The notes under the pieces are model-generated. The model did not search any database and had not been told where the DNA came from. It saw only the letters and a program-made list of their open reading frames with translations. DNA of 64,000 bases. Origin: Casuarina equisetifolia. Its lineage: Eukaryota > Streptophyta > Magnoliopsida > Fagales > Casuarinaceae. Shown here in pieces: positions 23,531 through 35,346 of the stretch (within the stretch, counting starts at the first letter, position 1; every line of letters starts with the position of its first letter). The DNA lies in assembly GCA_028551475.1 (NCBI GenBank), contig CM052361.1, forward strand, positions 9,245,501 through 9,309,500, written 5' to 3'. Position numbers and translations under genes: made by a program.

Positions 23531-26060
23531 TCTTATGATTCTTGTATCCACAAAGTAACAATTCATGGTTCACAATTTTAAGAGTTTTTATATAAGACTC
23601 TTCACACTTGGGGTTTTTACAAGTTAAAATTTATTTTTTATTTTTATTTTGAGATCACAAAGTAACTCATAGACAACATTTTCTTTTTGTTTAACTCCTA
23701 TAAGTAAAAAATAATAATTGTCTTTGTATTTTATCTTAACTCCATATATACTCTTGTATTATTATGGGTTTTGGAGGTGCGGTAGTTTTGTCCAACTTGG
23801 GTAGCAATATTCTTGGAGTAATAATCAGAGCACCAACTGCAGGTGCCGTATGAGACCTACCCATCGACAATGGCTGGTTTTTTATCTGTGGACTCACTAA
23901 ACTTTTTATCTTAGATGTTTCTGAAAGAGCTTGACATGAAAGAAAAGGCCATAATCTGCCGCTTTGATACCAGTTTCTAAGAAACCTGAAAGCACATACG
24001 CAATCAAAGAATAAATTTACCGTTAGGGATTGATCAAGACAAGGACAAAAGGAACGACCGGAAGCTGTGACTTGAAAATTGCGGGGCTGGCAGTTTTGGG
24101 AACACGGGTCACAGGTTACAGGCTAGGACGTAGCTTATTATGATGTATTAGCTTACTGCACTCGGCAGATTAGTGGTAAGACCAGTCAGATAGGCTATTG
24201 CGTGTAGTTTTCCTGGGCAAGCCATCGCGTGCCTTCTTCTGATCATTTTCCCTCGTTTGACACGTTAGTATGTTTGTTAAATAGGGGAATAAAGGCATGT
24301 GGTAGACAGACTATTTTGTGAATGAAAGTGGAGCCCACTTCTCTCTAACGAAGCACTTGTGAGTCAAATTGGGATGTAAAAGGAAAAGGTTTGATGACCT
24401 CTTCCTTGAAGGGTTGGGCCCCGAACGTCCTCAAATACGTTCTGTTGCGCAAGCTCGTATCAGGGATGTACGCCAAGTCGGCAGACCATGGGGATGACGG
24501 AGCAGAGTAATTAAGTGAGGAGGGTTTTGTGTATGGAGTAAACAGAAATCAAGGATTACATTGAAGTTAATGATACTGTGCATATTCAAACCCAAATTAC
24601 TGAAGTTAATGCTAATTTGTTCAAGGGCGGGAGCCTGGTTTAGTGGCATTCTCTAAGCTAAACTTTAACCAGCAATCCCACCAAATTCTTCATATGATAA
24701 TACCATATGATTAAGAAAATGTACTATCTAATATATTTTATATTTTCATTTTACTTATGTGTGGTTACTTAAAATGTAAGTGATTTCTTTTTTAAGAATT
24801 AGAATTATACTTTATCCTTAATACTCATCCAAGATATGGTTATTATGCCTAATCTTATTGGTATTAATAAAATTTTTCAGGTACCACATTTTAAAAAAAA
24901 ATGCTAATTTGTTCTAAACCCCCTCCCCTCCTTTGTGTTATAATAAATAAAATAAAATAAAATAAAAATTGCTAATTTAGTCATATTCGGACTTACTAAT
25001 GCATATGTGGCTATTTGTATTACAATGATAGCAAACCTAATGCAAAATCCAAGCACAACAAGCAAGAGAATATCTCACTAAGTTAGCTGAGCAAGATATG
25101 GATGTGGTCGTTTTTTCTTTTATTGTTAATTTTCATTTCCATGTTTCTCTTTAATTATACCGGTTTGATTGTATTTCTCTTTAGAGATGATAGGGAGGGA
25201 GTACAAATAAGGACAAAGGGGCTTAGGGGCTTAGGGTTTAGGAGGATAGACAAATTTGAATTATTTTTCAAGTTTTGTATTGGAACTCTGATTTAATGAA
25301 AATTATTTTCTAATCTTTTCTATGGCTTTTCTTATGTTGCAATCGAAAACATCCACGTAAGGGCAAAAACTAAATTAAGTAGAATGACTTTTCAATAATT
25401 AGATTCATTACACATTTTATTTTCTTATAAATATTTACAATCCTAACTATAAAACCACTAATTTCTCACGAGTGTCTAGGACGATGAACATTTGTTCATG
25501 CTTTGGGTACTATTGAGGTTGATGAGAATGCATAATTATATCATGTTGAGATACTGTTGATGTGAAAAAATTGTTTATTTTTATCATTCTTCAAACATGA
25601 AGAAATCATAAAAAACTTTAATCTATAAATAATAGGATAATGGAATTTATTGTTTAGTAAAATTAATCATTTGAAAAAACACCTACATGTAACGAAGTAG
25701 ATATGACAATTACTACCTTTGACTTCTTTTTTCTTTTTAATTATTGAATTTCATGCCGGTGCTTAACCAGACTTAGGATGGGCTCTCCATTCTTGGGCCC
25801 AATTCTTTTACATGTATTCTTGTGAAGTTTTTATTCTTTAAATTACACGTGTGGAATTCTTGTGCAATTGAAGTTTGTTTCTCCTTTCTAAAACTCAGGC
25901 ATTTGGGAAATGTATAGAGCGTGTGGGCGTTCACTCCGTCTAGCGTTCTGCATTTTGCTCTTTCCCTACGTGTCTGGTTTATTATTTGTGTTCGTTTATT
26001 CACTTACATGATTTTGGAGCCGTGGTGGATTTAAAGACTCTTTCTCCACCTAGTGTTTCT
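23531..26060. other. Intergenic; possible retroelement primer-binding site, otherwise no gene
   Basis: The minus-strand sequence TGGTATCAAAGC (23972-23961) differs by one base from the initiator-tRNA-Met primer-binding site TGGTATCAGAGC of many plant LTR elements. No flanking LTR pair was identified. The rest is AT-rich, with an AAAAT-type simple repeat near 24943-24967 and short chance open frames only. Confidence 0.4.
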
Positions 26061-26122
26061 GCTTTGTGATCATTGTAGTATGGATTGTTGTTTGCTTCTT
26101 TCTAGTCTTCCACCGTGATTAT

Positions 26123-26225
26123 TGTAATCTGGGGTTGCTGTTTGTGAAAGGGGGAGAAGAAAAATTTGGCCTTTGTAATCTGAGGTTGTTGTTTGCGGAA
26201 CGGGGAGAAGACAAATCAGCTCTTT
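26123..26225 (+). repeat. 51-bp direct duplication (17 codons) in an open frame
   Basis: Two adjacent 51-base units starting tgtaatctg(g/a)ggttg share one reading frame and read NLGLLFVKGGEEKFGLC and NLRLLFAERGEDKSALC. The frame lies in an unrecognised 89-codon open frame just before the copia gag remnant. The in-frame period is probably a by-product of the duplication length rather than a sign of a gene. Confidence 0.7.
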
Positions 26226-26499
26226 GTTCGATCATTAGTTTTCTAGTCAAAACGAAAATGTCCACCACTAAATTCCTTTTCCCCTCACGTCATGAGGGAG
26301 ACCTGGGAGAGCATGTAACAGGGAACCACAAGTGAACCAGTCACGTTACGAGAAGACTTGTCTCCTTCGGACTGTTCCCCACAAACAAAGACAGGGAGTG
26401 AGACTGATTTGGCTTACCTGTACGCAGAAACAAAGCACTCGACAGAGGCAGAGACCCCCTAAATCTCACCCAAGCCGATTTTCAAACCCAATTCATTTT

Positions 26500-27520
26500 G
26501 ACTACCTTGCTCATTGATGACAAAAGTTATGAGTTGTGGAGTAGGCAATTCCTAAATGAACTCAAAGCCCATGAGAAGCTTGGTTTCATCAGTGGAACTT
26601 TACCCCAACCTCCAAGCCGTAACCCATGATAAAAAATGTGAGATGACTCTCACTCTGAAATAATGAGTTGGCTTCAAAAATCAGTTCATGAATCTCTTGT
26701 CCCTTTTGCGTCTCAGATTGGGCATGTAGTAGAAATATGGGAGGCATTTCGTGTGAGGTATTGGAGACCTTTTGAATCTAATTCCTACAGCCTGAGGAAA
26801 GAAATCTATGCCTTAAACTAGTTGTAGATTTTAGCCATAGAGTACTACACACGTTTGATAAATTTGTGAGGTGAATTAGATAACTAGGAACCACCGATTA
26901 GATGCATATGTGGGAAATGTTGTGAGTTTAAGAAAAGGATAATGGAAAGGATTGAACGAGGGAGACTAATGAAGTACTTAAATGGTCTATCGAATGAGTT
27001 TCAAAGCCTTTGAACTAATATCCTAGCCCATAAGACACTGTCTACCTTAAATAGAGCTTTTGACTTGACAAGGTAGGATGGGGAGGGTAAAAAGGAAAAA
27101 AACTAACTTATAGTTTAGACTGAACGAGGAAGAATACTGACGTATTTGAATGGTCTATCAGATGCGTTTTAGAGCCTTCGAACCAATATCCTAGCCTGTG
27201 AGACACGTACCTTAGATAAAGCTTTCCGCCTGAACAAGTAGGATAAAAATCAGAAAATAAGCTCACAATCAGATACTGAACTGACCAAATAGTTTAACTT
27301 TAGCAGTGCAGTGTTTGCTGCCTCCTGTGAACCAAAAATCATACGCTTCTTTTACTAGCAGAGATTTGGAAATCAGGCGGGTAGAGGACCAGGTGGAACT
27401 GGGCAAAGAACAGTGTGCTCCTACTGCCACAAATCCAGACATGTCAAGAGAATCAAAACTCACAAATGGGTAAAATTTGTTTGTATTGAACAAGAAAATC
27501 ATACACAATTTGGGAGAAAC
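26500..27520 (+). mobile_element. Ty1/copia gag remnant
   Basis: Segments in shifting frames match the copia gag (UBN2-type) region in order. LLIDDKSYELWSRQFLNELK with GFISGTLPQPP is the N-terminal block. SWLQKSVHESLVPF and then VVEIWEAFRVRYW and LRKEIYALN form the core. YLNGLS with a following TNILA block comes next. CSYCHKSRHVK (from 27416) is a broken CCHC zinc knuckle, with the Gly of GH replaced and the last Cys missing. Stops and frameshifts make it non-functional. Part of the core is duplicated at 26951-27244. Confidence 0.8.
26951..27244 (+). repeat. Internal duplication within the copia gag remnant, period about 168 bp
   Basis: The block tgaacgagg...tggtctatc...accaatatcctagcc...aagcttt occurs at 26951-27078 and again at 27119-27244 with many substitutions. 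Both copies encode ERGR followed by YLNGLS and TNILA. The duplication post-dates insertion, or reflects two overlapping element copies. Confidence 0.8.
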
Positions 27521-27589
27521 TAAGTCCCAAGACAGCTTTTTGCAAGTGTGCTAGAATAAGAACTTATAGAACTAGGTTTCAAACAATGG

Positions 27590-27860
27590 GTGGGAGAACT
27601 GCTGCCCGTGAAGCCTACTTGGTAGGTGTCTCAGACGCTTGTTTTCATCCAGAAGAGTGCCTGCCGTGCTGAGGTCCAAAAGTGATAACTGGCTTACCAC
27701 ACTTGGTCAGGTGGTTGCCACCTCATCCCCGAACAAGACATGCAGGGAGAAATGTTTCCAACTGGTGGGTTATCCTCTAGGCTGGACTCAAATAAGGGGC
27801 GAAATCAAAAGAAGACGTTAAGTATGGTGGCCAATCAAACTTCTATTGATTATAGATATT
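27590..27860 (+). mobile_element. Second copia gag zinc-knuckle fragment
   Basis: A frame across 27740-27780 reads CREKCFQLVGYP, typical of the zinc knuckle and following CFxLVGYPxWW block of another copia gag type. It is embedded in non-coding sequence with stops. It may belong to a different element from the gag remnant just upstream. Confidence 0.6.
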
Positions 27861-29094
27861 TCATAACACAACGTCTTCTCCCTTCCATCTAAGCGGGTGA
27901 AATAGCCTTGATCTGAAAACGCTTATAGGCAAAGGTCTAACCTGTTTTAGAAAGGGCTCAATCCTTTTAAGTAGCCTTTTGGGCCAATCCCTTTGGACAG
28001 TTATGTCAGCTCATTTGCCCTGGTTCTCTGGCGCTGACTTTTCAACCTCAAGCTAGTGTGGAGCTAAGCCGTGAATTCAACACATACAAAGGCCTACAGT
28101 AAGTATACCCACGGTGAGTCGAATGGAGTAGTTTCAGGAAATGATGGTTTTCTTTTATGAGATAAATGACAATGATTCCATTGCTAACTTTATAAGCATG
28201 AATACTGTAACCTCTCGCTTAGCACACTTTCAGATTTTTCTTTTAATTATAAAAACAAGGACAATACCTTAATAAATTTTATTAATACTAATAAAGTTAT
28301 GCATAATAATCATATATCAAATAAGTATAGAGGGTACGATGTAAGTCCAACTCTTAAGAAATTATGGAATGCCTACATATTAAGCTACCACACAAACTAC
28401 AAAAATAAAACTATAAAACACATTGGGTAGATAATCATATTGTTTGTGATTTACATTATTTGCATTTTTATTTTCATTTTCCATGTGCCTCACATGGATT
28501 ATTTGTTTGGATGCCAAATGGAGGTCAAATCTTAATTTTCCATATTGAATTTACCATATTGACATCCATCTAGGGCCTTAAATTGATGTGAGAACAACTA
28601 TGCTAGTCTAAGCTCTTAGCTTAGCCCATATATTGAGCCTGTCAATTAATACTTGTTTGGACCACAATGTAATCCATTGGATTCAAGACAAACAATGTTG
28701 AAGAGCATCTCATGAATATTTCAAAGAACCTCTGTGATTTTCGTCATTAATATTGGGGGTTTCCTTAATTTTAGGAATTTTTAATTTGCCAAGATTCTTT
28801 TAGGGTTAGGGTTATGTTTAGCTATTTTTTGAAATGAGTATTATTTCAGTTATAAAGAGACTTGTTTTTTTGCAGAGAATTAGAAAACCCTAATTGTTTT
28901 CAACTTTAGCTTCCTTTATCCAATTTTTTCGAGAAATTGGTGGTGGAACACCTCCTTGATTGGTGGCATTACCTTTACATTTTGGAGTAATTACTCGGCA
29001 ATTATCTTTTGTTTTTATTTCTTCTTATTTTTTTCTTTCATTATCCTTATCCAAACATTTACTTTTCTCATAGAAAACCTAAAAACCCAATATA
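27861..29094. other. Intergenic, no gene recognised
   Basis: AT-rich sequence with no convincing open frame. It probably belongs to retroelement debris between the gag and integrase remnants. Confidence 0.4.
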
Positions 29095-29186
29095 TATATA
29101 GAAGGGCCTTGAGCGAGAGGAAGATATATAAAAATTATATATATAATTTTTATATATCTTCCTCTCGCTCAAGGCCCTTCTATATA
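29095..29186. repeat. 92-bp perfect palindrome (46-bp arms, no spacer)
   Basis: The left arm (29095-29140) starts tatatagaagggccttgagc and ends aaaaattatat. The right arm (29141-29186) is its exact reverse complement, ending gctcaaggcccttctatata. Symmetry stops at the next base pair outward (a at 29094 against g at 29187). The outer part has a GC-rich stretch (gggccttgagcgagagg), so it is not simply AT repeat. A transcript could fold into a long hairpin. No other copy of the arm is seen in the window. Confidence 0.97.
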
Positions 29187-29610
29187 GTCTTCAATGCATA
29201 TTTTTTTTTATTGAGAATCTTTTGTATAACATTGATTGGTGAACTCTTGTGACTCTACCATGTATAATTTTTATGTTTTGTGGCATTGGCATTTTGGACA
29301 TGCCTCATAAAAATGATATTTCAATAATTGCAAATTTATTAGTTCACCATTTTTCCTTTTTGCAAAATAAACACATTTTTCCTTCCTGTTTAGGTGGCAT
29401 ATTTTCTTCATTCATATTTGACTAAATTCATATAGATGTATGAGATTGTCATCATATCCTAAACCATGATAGATCACATTACTTCCTAAGTATAGGTGAC
29501 AATTAATTTATGCAACATAGACTTTTCTTTTGTGTTTTAAAAATCAAGTCTTTGTTATTATATAATTTTTTATCCTTATGGTTATCATATAATTTGGTAA
29601 GTCAGTTAAG

Positions 29611-29955
29611 TACATTCTCTTCGACAATGGTATTGAGTTCTTTAATAAGTGCATGTCATTTCTTGTCTCACTTGACATATTTCATGAGTTCATGCCTATA
29701 TGCACCTTAACAGAATGAGGTTGTGAAATGTAAACACTGATACCTTTTAGACATTGCTTGAGATTTGATATTTCAAAACCACATTTTCACTCGCTTTTGA
29801 TATGAATGCTTTCTTATTATGATATATTTGATTAATTACTTACTCATTTCTCCTCTTGGACAAGGGATTCCTTATAAGATGCTTTATGGTCATCCTCTCA
29901 CTCTTGATTATCTTTGCATCTTTGGGTATGTGTGATATGCCACAAACTTTATGTT
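29611..29955 (+). mobile_element. Ty1/copia integrase-core remnant
   Basis: Across frames the sequence follows the copia integrase core: FDNGIEFFNK (RSDNGTEF block), a SSCLYAP block standing for the SCPYTPQQNG motif, YLLDIA and LIFQNHI (normally HLLxxARAL, FQSHIP), YLINYL, then GIPYKMLYGHPLTLDYLCIFGY, which matches the GxSPYExLYGxxPxxxxLRxFGC block (read in parts of under 20). Stops and frameshifts show it is dead. Confidence 0.8.
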
Positions 29956-30109
29956 ATAAGGATAAGTTTGATAATTATGACTCTTAAATGAAATGGTGGA
30001 GGCAATCGCCAAAAAAGTTGTAGTGTTGAGAATCCAAATTCTTATCTTAAAGGAATAAACTAACATTGATTAAGAGCATACTTTCTTAGATACCAATCCA
30101 TATTATTTT

Positions 30110-30665
30110 TATCACCAAAGTCCCCAAGGTAGTTATCCACAAGATTGATAAGTTGTTAACTAAATTCTTATGGGACTTAGGGAAAAGATTAGGCGTCTAT
30201 TGGATAAAATGGAAAATAATGTGTACACCAAGTGAGGAAGTGGATCTTGGAGTTTGAGATTTGGATCTAGTAATGCACTCTTTATAGGTTAAATTTTCTT
30301 GGAAATACAAAGATGGTCAATCTTTATAGGCTTCTTTGATAAGGGCAAAATATGGTCATCCAATTGTAGCCAAGCAAAGATGGATGAGAAAGACAAACTT
30401 ACGTTGTTGGAAGATATAGTCCTTTTGCTATGAGATAACAATGGTAGTGTGATTTGGACATTTGCTACCAAGTGTGGCTAAGGATGCAATGCACATACAA
30501 AAACACTTGCAAAGTCCCATACACTTCTCATGGGCCTCTAACCATGTCATGAATGGAATCAACTCCCAAAACAAATTGAATCAGACTTTTTCTTTTTGGT
30601 GTAATGTAAAGGCCCATGACACTTGGAGTATGTTATGTGCAAATGTGCAAATGTGCAAGTCCTTT
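30110..30665 (+). mobile_element. LINE (non-LTR) ORF2 C-terminal remnant
   Basis: The frame from 30115 reads VVIHKIDKLLTKFLWD, then VYWIKWKIMCTPSEEVDLGV and SWKYKDG plus LIRAKYG. This order matches the post-RT region of plant LINEs (IDRxxxxFLWxG, then W.xVCxPKxEGGLGI, then KWxWRxxxE, then xKYG). The downstream frame (30462-30677) may be a continuation. There are several stops. Confidence 0.7.
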
Positions 30666-31598
30666 GTCCCCACATAGATGTAAGTTTTGAGCTTGATACC
30701 TATGATTTGCTAATCTATTTGCAGAGTTCCTTCCCATAATAAAGTTTTTCAGGACATTTCCTCAAGTTCTATAAAAAAAAAAGAAAGTTAAGCTACAATA
30801 AGAAGAGTCAAATTTAATAACAAGATTTTAAGCCCTAGATTTGGATTGATAACTTACATAAAAAATTCCTATATATTTAGAAATATATATTTCATCAAAA
30901 TTATTTTTTAACAATATAAAATGAAGAAAAAGACATCCTAAGAGAGCTTTATAATATGGTATTTTTTTTTTGGCAAAATGTTAGGTATTATATATTATCA
31001 GTTGAAATATAAAATTATTTAATTACAAAATCACATCTAGGTACAAAAATTGGATTTAAAAATTTTCAAAATTCTTGCAAAAACTTATTACAGTTTATAA
31101 GCTATATTCCCCTAATTGATGAAATTTTTCCTTTTATGTTCTTAATTTTTACAACAATAATCGTATTGTCTAGGTTTTTATCATTGAATCTTCTTCTACT
31201 CATTTAATTCTAAATTTGCTATCTTTACTTGTTAACTAGATAGCCGTAGAACTGTTTCCCCATACATGAAATAAGAAAAAGTATCAAAATCCGACGTGTC
31301 ATGCATTACCAATGTTATTCAGCATAACGTTCATGAAAGTCCATTTTAGCCTATTGCCTGCGCCTGCCGGTCTCACCATAAAGAAATTCTCACTGATAAA
31401 AGGAGTAAAAAAATGAAGCGTACAAATCTTTAAGACGGTCATTGAACTCAAAGCGGATACAAATAGAAATCAGCTAAATTCTCATGTAAAGGACGAACAA
31501 ATTCTAGGAAGCGAACTTTATGATTCAAACTACGGTGGTAACACTCTGAAGGCTTGATTTGTTTTGAGTTGGTAGTACTCCACCCAAGTTAGTGAAGT
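30666..31598. other. Intergenic, 3' flank of the second PDC
   Basis: AT-rich and non-coding. A stretch near 30970-31050 (atgttaggtattatatatta, then gaaatataaaattattt) has relatives near 36825-36890 and 37510-37570, so it is a dispersed repeat of unknown family. Confidence 0.45.
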
Positions 31599-34500
31599 TT
31601 ACCGAGCGTTGGGTGGGCGGCTATTGGAAGCAGCAGCCCTGTTGCCCCATTCAAGCAACTCTTTGCTGGTATCATCCCTGTGAAGAATAACCTCAATGAA
31701 GCACAAGCAGTCTTCAGCCCTTCTTGCTGTCTCAATTGCTTCGATCAGCTCCTCCTCACAATGGACCTGAAAAGAACATAGGTAGTATTAAGGACATAGT
31801 CATGTTCGAATAAGATTATAAAAAATAAAGCCTATCCTAACATAAATATTCTAGTATTACTATAAATACTCCATCACAAAGTTTATATCAAAGGTTTGGC
31901 TCCTACATGTTATACTCACACTTGAATATAATTAATATACTCATCATTAATTAAATTTTCTTCTTCTTTTGTTTTTTATAACCCAAAATCTCCACTAAGC
32001 TTACTTAATGGCTTAAATTAGGAAACAACCACTCGTGTCAAAGCATGCTCAGGTTAGTCAAAACATTCTCCTTTTATGGTATTAAAAACTCAGGTTTTAA
32101 GTGAAACATCCTTTTATTCATGAGTTAAGTCCCTTAGAAAAGTATTTTTCCCATGCACTAGACATTTTAAGATCCAATGTGTATCTTAAATTATCAATTT
32201 AATGGCTGATTATGCTCCTTTAATATAAAGTATTCTCCTTTATTGTAAGTTAATTTTAAGAGAGAAGGTGTGTGTTCTAATACATAGAAAACACTAATAT
32301 TAAATCAATACTTCACTGGGTTGGCATTTAATAACTGTAGACTCACTTTGGCTGTCCAACACTTGCCCTCGTCATTGTGTATTGCATCAACCAGCCCAGT
32401 ATAGTTCCAGTTCTTGATCACGTTATAAGGTCCATCATGGATTTCAACTTCAATGGTGTATCCCCCATTGTTCATTAGAAAGATGATGCTCCTCTGCCCA
32501 CATCGAATCATCGTTGATATGTCTTGTGCAGTAACCTGTTGGGCAAAATAATGATGTAATGTATAAACATAACGACATTTGACCAATCAAGGAGCATGAT
32601 AGTCAATTACTTGTCTGACACTTTAAAACATAACGGACAATCCTTTTTGGAATTTTATTGACCGGTGATAGCAATGCAATTCCCAACAATTTGACATGGA
32701 TATTCCACAAGTTTCTTGTCAACAAGAAAAACAACTACCGTATACAAATATGAATGAGTGTTAAAAATTTCATTTTTTTAAAATTGATTTATAAATAGGA
32801 GATATGATTTTTAACTTAAAAAGATACTAGAACAAGATTAAGCAACAACAAACAATATATAATTTTAATACAATATTCTCACTCTAAGCAAGAAAAAAGT
32901 ATTTCTTGCGAAAATCTTTATGTATGAATAGAGAGGTATGATACTTGAACTCAAATATCATATATAAAGATCAATTTCCTCTTTAAAATCAATTCATAAC
33001 AATATAATATATCTCTTATTTTAAAAAAGGTACCTATAGATTTACGCAAGTTAGAAGGCGGTACCTGGAAACTCCCATCACCAATGCAAGCAATCACTCG
33101 CTTCTTTGGCACAGCCTGTGCATACCCCAGAGTGGCACCAACTGACCAACCGATCGATCCATATTGTAGCTGGAACTCGTACCTGCAATCCAATTTTCAG
33201 AACTTTTAGAAATTTCAACTTAGAAAGAAACATTGCACAGAACATGAATTATGCTTTCCTTCGCTCACCCACAATCGGGCGGCAATTTCAGCTTCTGACA
33301 GTTAAACCAAGAGTCCCCTGCCTCAGCAATCACAGCAGTCTCACTAGACAGCATCTTTTGTATGTGGTGGAACAGAACATTCACCCTTATTGGTTCTCCT
33401 GGCTCCGTCTTTGCAGGATGTCCGTCGGGAACGTAGATCCTGCTGTAGTTCTCATAAGCAGTAGTGTTCCTCCTGAGCCTCTTGGAGAGTGCCCTGAGGA
33501 AATCCTTCATCAAAACGCCCCCAAACGCAGGCCCGTTCGGCATCACCACGCGTTCAGGCTGCACGATGATGGCCCTTTCCTTCTTGACAAGGAAGGAATA
33601 CATGACGGTGTTATACTCACTGAAAATAGGCCCAGCGAGCAAATAGGCATCCGCGGACTCTACAATCTGGGCGCAGAAGGGAGTGCTCACAGCACCCCAG
33701 TACGTCCCCATGAAAAGGGGGTGGTGCTCTGGCACTAGGCCTTTCGCCGTCGGCATCACCGTAAGGGCGTAACCGCAAGCATCGGCGAGCTCAACAAGCT
33801 CGCTGCATGCCTTTGCAACACGCAGTTTGGGGCCCCCTACCAGAACTGGTTTCACGGTGTTGTTCAAGAACTCAACTGCTGCCTCCACTGCAGCCTCTAA
33901 AGCCATCTGATTACTCGATCTGTGAAGCAATGAAAAGGTAAGAGAAGAACAAGGAGAAGCAGCTATGAATCTCACAGTAACATAAAAATACTAGGATTTT
34001 ATGGGTCCTCCGGCAACGCAAAATTTACTTGGGAAACAGTGAAAAGGGCACGGATTCACGGCTGAAAGTTGGGTGAGGAATCCCTGCCAGGTTACAGCTT
34101 ATGCTAATGTACACTGGCTTGCTTTCTCTCAACGCAGTTGAAATCGCCGTATCAATCATCTCCTGCCCATCTTCCAGGTCCTTCACCACAGCCTATCAAT
34201 CGCTATCCGATTTGAGTTCATCAAGCGTTGAATATTTACCACTATAAACCAAAACAAAGCAAACCCAGTACCTGATAGCAAGTGACCGTCTGAAAACACT
34301 TAAGCTCTTGGCTAAAGTCGGGCAACCCAATTGTGTGGTGATAAATTCTGTTTGTCCCGAAGTCATTGGAGTTTGGACCGCCGACAATGCAGATGACCGG
34401 CAAGTTGTCGCTGTATGCACCGGCGATTGCATTGAGGATGCTAAGGCCGCCGACGGTGAATGTCACGACGCACGCTCCGACACCGCGGGAGCGCGCGTAG

Positions 34501-34712
34501 CCGTCCGCGGCGTACCCAGCGTTAAGCTCGTTACAGCAACCGATATTGTTGAGTCCAGGCTCGGCAATGAGGTGGTCGAGGAGGATCAGGTTAAAGTCAC
34601 CGGGAACACTGAACACATCGGTGATGCCGATTTGGACGAGCCGGCTGGCCAGGTAGCTGCCCAGGGTGGCCTCAGAGGAGTTCACGATGGTGGAGGGGAC
34701 CGGCTTCTGCAT
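31599..34712 (-). CDS. PDC: Pyruvate decarboxylase paralogue, six exons, 576 residues
   Basis: This gene has the same activity and cytosolic fermentation role as its neighbour. Exons (minus): 34272-34712, 34029-34192, 33269-33919, 33065-33182, 32347-32535 and 31599-31766. Exons 2-5 are 164, 651, 118 and 189 bases, exactly as in the other PDC, so the two are duplicates. All splice sites are GT-AG. Catalytic residues are kept: Glu62 in [17 protein letters not shown], His125-His126 in [17 protein letters not shown] (453-458), NN (480-481) and Glu487 in [12 protein letters not shown]. The N-terminus is 29 residues shorter (starts [10 protein letters not shown]) and the C-terminus is RPPNAR. Introns 4 and 5 are longer (529 and 580 bases against 178 and 100). 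The gene is intact and probably functional. It is flanked by retroelement relics and an ERdj3A relic. Confidence 0.96.
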
Positions 34713-34813
34713 GGTCGATCCAACACGGTTGGAAGGGAGGAAATTAAAAGCTCAAGAGAAAATTAGAAAAGAGATTGTATTTCCGTTTAACAAATGTCTT
34801 TACATATGTTCCA

Positions 34814-34821
34814 TATTTATA
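34814..34821 (-). promoter_or_regulatory. Second PDC TATA box
   Basis: The minus strand reads TATAAATA about 100 bases upstream of the ATG at 34712. Unlike the other PDC, no AAACC plus GC-box pair is seen just upstream, where the DNA is AT-rich. Confidence 0.5.
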
Positions 34822-35128
34822 GTATTTTTAAGCATACTGGAATCAAGAGATCTAATGAGTTTGGGTTCGTGTATTAAAAAAAAAAATTTATATTTATAGT
34901 ATTTTGTTAATTAGTTATATGTACTGAACGTTTAAGAAAATTTTAGGAAAATATTATATTTCGACTTAAAACAAAAAATCTTTGCATGTCTTACATATTT
35001 TTATGTATTGTTAACTAATTATATGTTACTAAAAGTCTAAGAAAAATATTCAGGAAAATATTATATTCTGGTTTAAGCAAACTCGTTATAAGTAATTATA
35101 TATTTATAATACCGTTGTCCCCACGATG

Positions 35129-35346
35129 GGACTCCCCTTCCCATACACATACATATCGTAATTTTTCCTTTTTCTTTATCCGATAAAATCTTGAAAGCTG
35201 ATGAAAACGCAAGGATCAAAGCTAACGTTTTTCGAAAAGAAAGAATGGCCAACGAGAAATAATGTCACCCACCTGACATTGTAGCCACTTATGATGGTAA
35301 ATTTAAACGGAAAAAACAATGAATTGCTATCGTGATTCAAGTAAGA
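35129..35346 (-). pseudogene. Decayed fragment of the ERdj3A gene (start of exon 4 plus intron 3)
   Basis: The plus-strand text matches 46915-47215 of the intact ERdj3A locus in order. gactccccttcccat resembles gctccccttctcat, catatcgtaattttt resembles catatcataattttt, and gataaaatcttgaaagctgatg resembles gacaaaatgtcgtatgctgatg, all in exon 4. agaaagaatggccaacgagaa resembles agaaagaatggctaatgagaa, and acattgtagcca is exact, both in intron 3. Because intron sequence is shared, this came from a DNA-level segmental copy and not a processed transcript. It lies just upstream of the second PDC and cannot encode anything. Confidence 0.82.

Noticed and set aside
33106-33738. 210-codon open frame antisense to the second PDC (also 34308-34766, 18219-18614 and 17680-18000 antisense to PDC exons)
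   Set aside because: These mirror the codon pattern of conserved PDC exons on the other strand, have no family resemblance, and lack their own promoter or splice signals.
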